Positions 48,892-55,683 of a stretch of DNA of 55,683 bases are shown in pieces (position 1 is the stretch's first letter; each line of letters begins with the position of its first letter). This stretch comes from Pseudoflavonifractor phocaeensis. GTDB taxonomy: Bacteria; Bacillota; Clostridia; Oscillospirales; Oscillospiraceae. Where the stretch lies: the NCBI RefSeq assembly GCF_021531375.1, contig NZ_JADYTU010000014.1, forward strand, positions 1 through 55,683, written 5' to 3'. The position numbers were made by a program, and so were the translations under genes. Below the pieces are notes generated by a model. That model had not been told where the DNA came from. It saw only the letters and a program-made list of their open reading frames with translations, and searched no databases.

Positions 48892-51555
48892 ATGGGCGAG
48901 TGGCACAGCAGGCCGGTTACCCAGATCATGAAGGAGCTGGACAGCGGCCCGGAGGGCCTTACCGGCCGGGAGGGGGCCCGGCGGCTGGAAAAGGCGGGTC
49001 TCAACCAACTGGAAGCGCCCAAGGGGCCTTCCGTGCTGGCCCGGATATGGGGACAGCTGAAGGACCCCATGATCCTGGTCCTGCTGGGGGCGGCGGGGCT
49101 TTCCCTGGCGGCCAGCGGGGGAGAGGACTGGCTGGACGGGGCCATCATCCTTGTTATCGTCCTGGTCAACGGGATCATCTCCATTACTCAGGAGGACCAC
49201 GCCCAGCGGGCGCTGGAGGAGCTGCGGCGGATGTCCTCTCCCATGGCCCGGGTCCTGCGGGACGGCAAGGCCCAAAGGCTCCCGGCCGCCCATCTGGTGC
49301 CCGGAGACGTGATCCTGCTGGAGGCGGGGGACCAGGTGCCCGCCGACGCCCGCATCCTGGAGTGCAGCCGCCTCCGGGCCGACGAGTCCTCCATGACGGG
49401 GGAGTCGGTGCCCGTGGAAAAGGAGGCCCTGGAGTCGCTGCCGGAGGACACCCCTCTGGGGGACCGGCGGAACATGCTCATCTCCGGCACTCTGGTCACT
49501 GCCGGCCGGGGTTCCGCCCTGGTGGTGGCCACGGGGATGGACACCCAGATGGGACACATCGCCAACCTGCTGCTGGAGGGCCGGGAGGGGGACACCCCCC
49601 TCCAGCGGAAAATGGCCGAGATCTCCAAGTCCCTGTCCTTTCTGTGCCTGTCGGTGTGCGCGGTCATGTTCGGGGTGGGGCTGGTCCAGGGAAAGAACAT
49701 GCTGGAGATGTTCCTGACCGCCGTCTCCCTTGCGGTGGCTGCCATTCCCGAGGGTCTGCCCGCCATCGTCACCATCGTCCTGGCCCTGGGGGTCCAGCGG
49801 ATGGCCGCCCGGGGGGCCATTGTGAAAAAGCTGCCCGCCGTGGAGACTCTGGGCTGCGCCAGCGTCATCTGCACGGATAAGACGGGGACCCTGACCCAGA
49901 ACAAAATGACCGTCCAGGAGCTGTGGACGCCTCCGGGCGGCCACCGGCGGGACGCGCTGGTGGCGGGGTGCCTGTGCTCCGACGCGAGGCTGGAGTGGAA
50001 GGCCGGGGCGCCCACCGCCTCCGGCGACCCAACCGAGGGGGCGCTGGTGGTGGCCGCCGCCCGGGAGGGGGTGGACCAGGGCAAGCTGATGGAGGAACGG
50101 CCACGGAGCGCCGACATCCCCTTCGACTCCAACCGCAAGCTCATGTCCACCGTCCACCCCGGAAAGAACGGAGGCTGGACGGTGTTTGTCAAGGGGGCGC
50201 CCGACGTGCTGCTGCCCCTGTGCGTGGCTGGGCCCAACGGGCCGCTGAGCAATGACGACCGCCAGCGGATCCTGAGCGCCAACGAGGACATGGCCAAGCG
50301 GGCCCTCCGGGTCATCGCCGTGGCCCGGCGGGAGCTGGCGATCCTGCCCGCGGGGCTGGAGCCCCGGGCGGTGGAGAGCGGGCTGACCTTTCTGGGCCTC
50401 TTCGGCCTCATGGACCCGCCCCGGCCCGAGGTCCGCGCCGCCGTGGACAAGTGCCACCGGGCGGGGGTGCGCCCTGTGATGATCACCGGAGACCACCGGG
50501 CCACCGCCGCCGCCGTGGCCCGGGAGCTGGACATCCTCCGGCCCGGCGGAGTGACGGTGACGGGGCCGGAGCTGGACTTTATGCCTCAGGAGATGCTGGA
50601 GGAGGAGATCGAAAAGTTCTCCGTCTTTGCCCGGGTGTCCCCGGAGCATAAAATGCGGATCGTCCGGGCCTGGCAGAAGAAGGGCCATGTGGTGGCCATG
50701 ACGGGGGACGGGGTCAACGACGCCCCCGCCCTGAAGGCGGCGGATATCGGCTGCGCCATGGGTCTGGCGGGCACCGACGTGGCCAAGGGAGCCGCCCACA
50801 TGATCCTCACCGACGACAATTTCTCCACCATCGTCTCCGCCATCGAGGAGGGCCGGGGGATCTACTCCAACATCCGCAAGGCCATCCACTACCTCCTCTC
50901 CTGCAACATCGGGGAGATCTTCACTATTTTCACAGCCACCCTCCTGGACCTGGGCCAGATGCCTCTGGTGCCGGTGCAGCTGCTGTGGCTCAATCTGGTC
51001 ACCGATTCCCTGCCCGCCCTGGCTCTGGGAGTGGAGCCGGTGGAGGAGGGGGTTATGGAGGAGCGGCCCCGGGACGCCCGGGCGGGACTGTTCAGCCGGG
51101 GGTTTTCCCTGCGGCTGGCCTGGCAGGGGCTGATGGTGGGAGGGCTGACCCTGACGGCCTATTTCCTGGGTTATGCCCGGCTTGGAGCCCCGGGAATGGA
51201 GGGGGCGGCGGCCAACACCATGGCCTTCGCCACCCTCACCCTGTGCCAGCTGTTCCACGCCTTTAACGTCCGCAGCGAGGACCGGTCCCTCTTCTCCCAG
51301 GGGGTGCTGTCCAACCCGGCCATGAACAGGGCATTTCTGGCGGGGATGGCCCTGCAGCTGTCGGTGCTGGTGGTCCCGCCCCTGCGGGGGGTGTTCTCCG
51401 TGGCGCCTATGAGCGCCGCCCAGTGGCTCGCCGTCGTTTTGCTGGCCATAGCTCCCATCCCTATCTGTGAAGCGGCCAAGGCCCTGGAGCGGCGGAAGGG
51501 GGCCGGAGCGGGAGTTATTTCCAAAGCTGCTGCACGTCAAAAAGCGGCAAAATAA
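48892..51555 (+). CDS. P-type cation (Ca2+) ATPase, PMR1/SERCA type
   Basis: This membrane pump has 887 residues. The domains are an N-terminal cation-ATPase segment and the actuator with TGESVPVEKEA (about 170). M4 has AAIPEGLPAIVTIVLALG, and the phosphorylation motif DKTGTLTQNKM is near 328. The hinge GDGVNDAPALKAADIG is near 605. M5-M6 include LSCNIGEIF and LWLNLVTDSLPALALGVEP. The IPEGL motif in M4 and NxxTD in M6 fit type IIA Ca2+ pumps; Mn2+ or Na+ transport is possible. ATG 48892 lies 10 bp after AGGAG; GTG 48883 is too close to it. The stop codon lies in the inverted repeat of a MITE-like element. Confidence 0.93.
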   Translation: MGEWHSRPVTQIMKELDSGPEGLTGREGARRLEKAGLNQLEAPKGPSVLARIWGQLKDPMILVLLGAAGLSLAASGGEDWLDGAIILVIVLVNGIISITQEDHAQRALEELRRMSSPMARVLRDGKAQRLPAAHLVPGDVILLEAGDQVPADARILECSRLRADESSMTGESVPVEKEALESLPEDTPLGDRRNMLISGTLVTAGRGSALVVATGMDTQMGHIANLLLEGREGDTPLQRKMAEISKSLSFLCLSVCAVMFGVGLVQGKNMLEMFLTAVSLAVAAIPEGLPAIVTIVLALGVQRMAARGAIVKKLPAVETLGCASVICTDKTGTLTQNKMTVQELWTPPGGHRRDALVAGCLCSDARLEWKAGAPTASGDPTEGALVVAAAREGVDQGKLMEERPRSADIPFDSNRKLMSTVHPGKNGGWTVFVKGAPDVLLPLCVAGPNGPLSNDDRQRILSANEDMAKRALRVIAVARRELAILPAGLEPRAVESGLTFLGLFGLMDPPRPEVRAAVDKCHRAGVRPVMITGDHRATAAAVARELDILRPGGVTVTGPELDFMPQEMLEEEIEKFSVFARVSPEHKMRIVRAWQKKGHVVAMTGDGVNDAPALKAADIGCAMGLAGTDVAKGAAHMILTDDNFSTIVSAIEEGRGIYSNIRKAIHYLLSCNIGEIFTIFTATLLDLGQMPLVPVQLLWLNLVTDSLPALALGVEPVEEGVMEERPRDARAGLFSRGFSLRLAWQGLMVGGLTLTAYFLGYARLGAPGMEGAAANTMAFATLTLCQLFHAFNVRSEDRSLFSQGVLSNPAMNRAFLAGMALQLSVLVVPPLRGVFSVAPMSAAQWLAVVLLAIAPIPICEAAKALERRKGAGAGVISKAAARQKAAK

Positions 51556-51814
51556 ATTTTAGTTTATGGATGTATTATGGGGCGTCGGGGCCGCCGCCCC
51601 CTACGCACGGTTTACAATATGGCTTCGTAGGGGGCGGCCTCTGGACGCCCCGCCCGTAGGGCGGCCCCTTGGGGCCGCCGCCAAAATGGCAGCCGTCGGA
51701 CGGCGGGGGACGATTCCCCCCGTCGGGGGGGAAATGGCCGAAGGCCACAAGGGGGAGGGATAAGTCCCCGCCCTACCAAGCCCTTACCTTACATAAAACG
51801 ATCAACTAAAATTT
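51554..51814. mobile_element. MITE-like element with 11-bp perfect terminal inverted repeats
   Basis: AAATTTTAGTT (51554-51564) and AACTAAAATTT (51804-51814) bound a 261-bp segment without a gene. The similarity of the ends continues imperfectly inward for about 28 bp. Inside are nested GC-rich palindromes, for example GGGGCGTC...GGACGCCCC (51580-51652) and GGGCGGCCCC/GGGGCCGCC (about 51660-51680). The left end overlaps the ATPase stop codon. No target-site duplication was evident. Confidence 0.6.
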
Positions 51815-51830
51815 CCATCTCCGCACATAA

Positions 51831-51870
51831 CCTCCCTCCATTTCGGCAAACTAAGCCGAAAGGAGGGAGG
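51831..51870 (+). promoter_or_regulatory. hairpin sequestering the gerKA Shine-Dalgarno
   Basis: The 5' arm CCTCCCTCC-A-TTTCGGC (51831-51847) pairs with GCCGAAA-GGAGGGAGG (51855-51870): 16 bp with one bulged A and a 7-nt loop. The 3' arm is the ribosome binding site of the following gene. Confidence 0.75.
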
Positions 51871-51874
51871 TTTC

Positions 51875-53383
51875 ATGTCTCGAGCACCCAGGATCGATCT
51901 GCCCCACCCCCGGCAGGAGCCCCGCATCCCCATGCCGCTCTCTCTGGAGAACCTGGAGCGGGTCTTTGCCGACTGTGACGATTTCAACAAGCGGCAGGTG
52001 TATCTCCACGGCGACCCTTCCCGGCAGGTGACGGTGTGCTACATCGGCGGGATGGCCCGGACGGAGCGGCTCAACGACTACGTCATGCGGCCCCTGGCCC
52101 AGGACCCCATGCTGGCCTCCGTCCCGGAGAGCCGGGTCTTTGAGCTGCTGGAGAAGGGGGCCCTCTATGCCCAGTCGGCCACCCGCGCCACCGAACTGGA
52201 CGAGGCGGCCCTGGCCATCATCGACGGCAGCTGCGCCCTCTTTTTCCCCGGCCGGTCCGACGCCCTGCTGATTCCCGTGGCCACCGAGGAGAAGCGCTCC
52301 GTGGGGGAGCCGGAGAACGAGCCGGCGCTGAAGGGAGCCCGGGACTCCTTTGTGGAGAGCGTCCGAACCAACACCTCCCTGGTCCGCCGCCGGCTCCGGG
52401 CTCCGGAACTGAAGGTGAAGGAACACACTGTGGGCCGCCAGTCCCTGACGCCGGTGGACGTGGTCTATCTGGCGGGCATCGCCGACCCGGACACGGTGGC
52501 CCGGCTGGAGCAGAAGCTGGACGAGATCGACATCGACGGGGTGGAGGCGGCGGGCAACCTGGAGGAGTATCTGGTGGAGGCCGCCCGGACCCCCTTCCCC
52601 CTCATGGTCTACACCCAGCGGCCCGACCGCTTCTGCCAGGGACTGCTGGAGGGACGGGTGGGCCTCATCGCCGACGGTATTCCCCTGGGGTGGCTGGTCC
52701 CCGGCACCGTGGACCAGTTCTTCAAGACGGGGCAGGACCGGGCCTACCACTGGATGACGGCCTCCGCCCTCAGCCTGATCCGCTACCTCTGCGCCCTGGT
52801 GACTTTGCTGCTGCCGGGGCTGTATATCGCCCTGGTCACCTTTCATCCCGAGGCAATCCCGGTCAAGCTGGCTTTGTCCATCGTCTCCGCCAAACAGGAG
52901 GTGCCCTTCTCCACCATCTTCGAGGTGCTTATCATGCTGCTGGCCTTCGAGGTGGTCCAGGAGGCGGGCCTCCGGCTCCCCAGCCCCATTGGAGCCACTG
53001 TGTCCATTCTGGGCGGGCTGGTGGTGGGCAATGCGGCGGTGGACGCCCACATCGTATCCCCCGCCGTCCTCATTGCCGTGGCCATCGCCGGGGTGGCCGG
53101 GTACACCATGCCCTCCCAGGACCTGGGCAGCGCCCTGCGGCTGTGGCGGTTTCTGCTGGCCATTCTGGCCAGCCTGGGGGGGCTGTTCGGGCTGACGATG
53201 GGCTGCGCTGCCCTCATCTATCATCTGGCGGGGCTGGAGACCTTCGGCGTCCCCTATCTGGCCCCATTCACCACGGGGACCCGGGTCCGGCGGGGCCACC
53301 CCAGTCTGATCCGTCCGCCTCTGCCTTGGATGAAGTGGCGGGACGGAGCTGTGAGGACGGAGAATCGGAGGAACCAGAGATGA
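51875..53383 (+). CDS. gerKA: Spore germination receptor subunit A (GerA/GerKA family)
   Basis: This is the A subunit of a nutrient germinant receptor in the spore inner membrane. The 502 residues have a large N-terminal soluble domain (about 1-290), with DDFNKRQVYLHG and GLIADGIPLGWLVPGTVDQF. About five TM helices follow (YLCALVTLLLPGLYIALVTF, GATVSILGGLVVGNAAVDA). EVLIMLLAFEVVQEAGLRLP and the Pro-rich tail LIRPPLPWMKWRDGA are family hallmarks. ATG 51875 follows AAAGGAGGGAGG, which sits in a hairpin. The stop overlaps the start of the C subunit gene (ATGA). The symbol reflects family only; the germinant is unknown. Confidence 0.92.
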   Translation: MSRAPRIDLPHPRQEPRIPMPLSLENLERVFADCDDFNKRQVYLHGDPSRQVTVCYIGGMARTERLNDYVMRPLAQDPMLASVPESRVFELLEKGALYAQSATRATELDEAALAIIDGSCALFFPGRSDALLIPVATEEKRSVGEPENEPALKGARDSFVESVRTNTSLVRRRLRAPELKVKEHTVGRQSLTPVDVVYLAGIADPDTVARLEQKLDEIDIDGVEAAGNLEEYLVEAARTPFPLMVYTQRPDRFCQGLLEGRVGLIADGIPLGWLVPGTVDQFFKTGQDRAYHWMTASALSLIRYLCALVTLLLPGLYIALVTFHPEAIPVKLALSIVSAKQEVPFSTIFEVLIMLLAFEVVQEAGLRLPSPIGATVSILGGLVVGNAAVDAHIVSPAVLIAVAIAGVAGYTMPSQDLGSALRLWRFLLAILASLGGLFGLTMGCAALIYHLAGLETFGVPYLAPFTTGTRVRRGHPSLIRPPLPWMKWRDGAVRTENRRNQR

Positions 53384-54447
53384 GAAAAGCAATCGCCGTT
53401 CCGGCGCTGCTGCTGAGCGTGCTGCTGACCGGCTGCGGCCAGCTGCCCTACCCCCGGGAGATGGAGGACATGGCCCTGCTGCGGACCATGGGGGTAGACG
53501 GAGGCGGGGACGCGCTGACCGTCACCGTGTCCACCGGCCCCCGGGCCAGAGGGCTCCAGGGGGACCGGGAGCCGGCTCTTATCTTGTCCGCCCAAGGCGG
53601 GTCTCTCAGCGCCGCCGCGCTGACCCTCCAGAGTCTCAGCGACAGCTATGTGTTCTTCGGCTATGTGGACCAGCTCCTGCTGGGGGAGGATCTGGCCAGG
53701 GACGGCGTGTCCCCGGTGCTGGACTACTTCGCCCGGGACGTGGAGCTGGGCCTCGGGGCCCGGATCTGGGTGGTTCGGGGAACGGCCCGGGGCGCGGTGG
53801 AGTCGGGAGGCGACCAGGGGGTGGACAGCCGCCTGACCACCCTGTGTACCGACGGGGAGATGGGGGTGTCCGCCATCTCCCGGCGGATGGGGGAGGTATA
53901 CGCCAATCTGCTGGAGCAGGGTAGCTCCTATGTGCCCGCCCTGACGGTAATGGAGGGGGAGGGGGCCGCTCTGGTGGACGGAGGCTACGCCGTGCTGAAA
54001 GGGGACCGGCTGGCCGGCTTTTTGGAAGGGGAGGAGGCCCGGGGGCTGGAGCTGCTGGCGGGCAAGCCCTCTGCCCATGTGCTGGAGGAGACGGTGGGAG
54101 GAGAGCCGGTGACGGTCCGGGTGTCCGGGGGGAGCGCAGCCTGCCGTCTGACTGACGAGGGAGGCCTGTCCCTCACCTGCCGTGTGACCGCCCGCCTGAC
54201 GGAGCACAGCCGTCCTTTGACCGGAGAGGAGCTGGAAGAGCTGGAGCAGCAGGTCCGCCTCCGGGAGGAGGCACGGGTCCGGGGGACGCTGGACCGGCTG
54301 AGAGGCTGGGAGGCGGACTGCCTGGGGCTGGGGGCCAAAGGGGCGCTCACCGCCCCTGGGGTCTGGAGCCGGGTCCGGGAGGACTGGAGCCGGACCTTTG
54401 CCCGGCGGGAGCCGGAGGTAACGGTCCGGGTGGAGCTTCACCCATAA
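53380..54447 (+). CDS. gerKC: Spore germination receptor lipoprotein subunit C (GerAC/GerKC family)
   Basis: This is the lipoprotein subunit of a germinant receptor, 355 residues. The signal peptide MRKAIAVPALLLSVLLTGC gives Cys19 as lipidated residue. The family signature PREMEDMALLRTMGVDGGGD follows, with the usual I/L-x-x-x-GVD element. DSYVFFGYVDQLLLGEDLAR and DYFARDVELGLGARIWVVRG are GerAC-typical. The acidic middle is variable. ATG 53380 overlaps the A-subunit stop by 4 bp (ATGA) and has CGGAGGAA. The B subunit gene follows, so the order is A-C-B as in gerK. Confidence 0.9.
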   Translation: MRKAIAVPALLLSVLLTGCGQLPYPREMEDMALLRTMGVDGGGDALTVTVSTGPRARGLQGDREPALILSAQGGSLSAAALTLQSLSDSYVFFGYVDQLLLGEDLARDGVSPVLDYFARDVELGLGARIWVVRGTARGAVESGGDQGVDSRLTTLCTDGEMGVSAISRRMGEVYANLLEQGSSYVPALTVMEGEGAALVDGGYAVLKGDRLAGFLEGEEARGLELLAGKPSAHVLEETVGGEPVTVRVSGGSAACRLTDEGGLSLTCRVTARLTEHSRPLTGEELEELEQQVRLREEARVRGTLDRLRGWEADCLGLGAKGALTAPGVWSRVREDWSRTFARREPEVTVRVELHP

Positions 54448-54478
54448 TACGGAAAGAAACGGGAAGGGGGGCACGAAT

Positions 54479-55585
54479 ATGGAGGAGGACAAGATCTCGC
54501 GGACCCAGCTGGCCGCTCTGGTCTGGGCGGGGACGCTGGCCCCGGCGGCGGAGCTGCTGCCGGCGGTCACCCTGCCCCAGGCTGGAAAAGGGGCCTGGCT
54601 GGCTCCTGTCGCCGCCATTCCCCTGGTACTGGCCGCCGGCTGGCTTCTGAGCCGGCTTGGGGAGGGCTGTGGACTGGCCCGCCGGCTGGGGAGCAGTTGG
54701 GCGGGAAAGGCAGTTTTGCTTATATATATAGTATGGGGGGAGCTGCTGCTGACCCTCCGGCTGCGGTTATGTGCCCGGAGGCTGCTGTCCTCGGGACAGC
54801 GGGACGGGGCGCTGTGGTTCTTTTTGCTGGCGGTGGCAGGGCTGGCCCTCTGGATCGGACGGGGACGGCTGGCCGCCTTCGCCCGGGCCGGCCAGATCTT
54901 CCTGGCTATCCTGCTGACCGCCGGGGGAGTGGTGCTCCTGCTGTCCCTGACCCAGATCCGGTTGGAGCGGGTCCTGCCCCTGTGGACCGGAGACTTAGTA
55001 CCCGTTCTCCGTTCCGCCCTGCCGGCGGCGGGGACTCTGGGATGGGGGCTCTGGGCAGCCTTCCTGACAGACCGGGTAAAAAGTCCGGAGCGGGACGGAG
55101 GGCGGCGTTGGACCTTTTGGGTGGTGGGGGGCTGCCTGCTGCTGGCGCTGTCCCAATTTGTGATCCTGGGGAGCCTGGGGGCCACTCTGGCCGGGCAGCT
55201 GGACAGCCCCTTCTTTACCCTGGCCAAGAGCGTGGGGGTGGAGGGGGCTTTCCAGCGGGTGGAGAGCGTGATCACCGCTCTGTGGACCCTGGCCGACCTG
55301 ACCATGGCCGGGCTGATTCTGTTCAGCCTGCGGGCCATGGCGGCGCGGCTGTGCTCCAAAGTAAAAGAAACCCATAGCGCGGCCGCCGGTCTGATCCTGG
55401 CCGCTGCCCTGGCGCTGACGGCTTTTCCAGAGGAGACTGCCCTCCGCTGGAGCCGGGACACAGTCCTCTGGGGGAACCTGATTCTGGGGTTGGTGGTTCC
55501 GTTTCTGCTGGCGCTGCTGTTCGGCGTTTGGGGAGGATGGCGGAGAAACGGCATATTTTGTGATGAAAAAGGGGGTAAGACCTAA
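54479..55585 (+). CDS. gerKB: Spore germination receptor permease subunit B (GerAB/GerKB family)
   Basis: This is the membrane subunit of the germinant receptor, 368 residues with about ten TM helices. It is of the APC-like spore permease family and likely holds the germinant-binding site. MEEDKISRTQLAALVWAG is the family N-terminus (KIS..Q). Hydrophobic segments include AGKAVLLIYIVWGELLLTL, FLLAVAGLALWIGRGRLAAF and GQIFLAILLTAGGVVLLLSL. VEGAFQRVESVITALWTLAD resembles the conserved E-R-x-E/D region of GerAB proteins. ATG 54479 has AAGGGGGG. Divergence is high, so family assignment relies also on context. Confidence 0.85.
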   Translation: MEEDKISRTQLAALVWAGTLAPAAELLPAVTLPQAGKGAWLAPVAAIPLVLAAGWLLSRLGEGCGLARRLGSSWAGKAVLLIYIVWGELLLTLRLRLCARRLLSSGQRDGALWFFLLAVAGLALWIGRGRLAAFARAGQIFLAILLTAGGVVLLLSLTQIRLERVLPLWTGDLVPVLRSALPAAGTLGWGLWAAFLTDRVKSPERDGGRRWTFWVVGGCLLLALSQFVILGSLGATLAGQLDSPFFTLAKSVGVEGAFQRVESVITALWTLADLTMAGLILFSLRAMAARLCSKVKETHSAAAGLILAAALALTAFPEETALRWSRDTVLWGNLILGLVVPFLLALLFGVWGGWRRNGIFCDEKGGKT

Positions 55586-55640
55586 GATATGGGTGTGGAA
55601 AAGAAAGTGGAAAAAAGCTCGAAAAAAATGAAAAAAGGTG

Positions 55641-55669
55641 TTGACAAACGGGTACGGTTTTGCTAATAT
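55641..55669 (+). promoter_or_regulatory. strong sigma-A promoter at window end
   Basis: Consensus -35 TTGACA (55641-55646), a 17-bp spacer and -10 TAATAT (55664-55669), preceded by an A-rich tract (about 55600-55638) resembling an UP element. The transcript would start near 55676, so its product lies outside the window. Confidence 0.88.
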
Positions 55670-55683
55670 AAGCAAGCGCTCTG

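Overview
The window is a dense, GC-rich piece of bacterial chromosome from a spore-forming, low-oxygen Bacillota, most likely an Oscillospiraceae-type gut clostridium (Flavonifractor / Intestinimonas / Pseudoflavonifractor-like). This rests on high-GC coding sequence combined with Firmicutes hallmarks: AGGAGG ribosome binding sites, a T-box riboswitch, endospore genes (spoIIP and a gerA-type germinant receptor operon), RicT, and a Noc/Soj/ParB cluster with parS sites. Several blocks match Bacillus synteny near the replication origin (yaaO-holB-ricT; rsmG-noc-soj-parB; glmU-prs-pth-mfd), so the window is probably origin-proximal. dnaA/oriC itself is not present. There is no IS element, prophage, CRISPR array or recognisable tRNA/rRNA gene.

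Layout. 1-3.6 kb (+): the tail of an Orn/Lys/Arg decarboxylase, holB, ricT and an AEC-family transporter. 3.6-19 kb (mostly -): an S-layer-anchored RCC1-repeat protein and an FAH-family hydrolase; hisS-aspS under a T-box; a divergent methylglyoxal-synthase-like gene and a MinD-like ATPase; rsmG with a small membrane protein; mscL; serS; soj-parB-coiled-coil membrane protein with two parS sites; noc. 19-28.8 kb (+): a dicarboxylate/amino-acid symporter, xpt, a four-gene BMP-type nucleoside ABC importer, and spoIIP. 28.8-33.2 kb: tadA (-), then a GntR regulator with an ABC exporter (+). 33.5-46.9 kb (+): acetyl-CoA acetyltransferase, proC-proB-proA, an HD-domain protein, a GlmU acetyltransferase domain, prs, pth, mfd and a parvulin lipoprotein. 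47-48.6 kb (-): an aminotransferase and RidA. 48.9 kb to the end (+): a PMR1/SERCA-like P-type ATPase, then a gerKA-gerKC-gerKB-like operon, and finally a strong housekeeping promoter whose transcript lies outside the window.

The most unusual signal lies in the intergenic DNA. Behind xpt and rsmG, the last 13-18 codons of the gene are repeated further downstream. The repeated coding tails differ only at synonymous third positions. The DNA between the copies contains a shared, roughly 75-80 bp element at both loci. At rsmG the unit is duplicated twice with an exact 183 bp period. Weaker tail duplications follow mscL and tadA, the latter carrying two micro-ORFs with good ribosome binding sites. 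A MITE-like element starts at the stop codon of the P-type ATPase. Together these suggest small non-autonomous elements that target gene 3' ends and restore the coding tail. Other points of interest are an MGS-like protein without its catalytic Asp, a MinD without a membrane-targeting helix, a coiled-coil membrane protein translationally coupled to ParB, a free-standing GlmU acetyltransferase domain, and a germination operon whose Shine-Dalgarno lies in a long hairpin.
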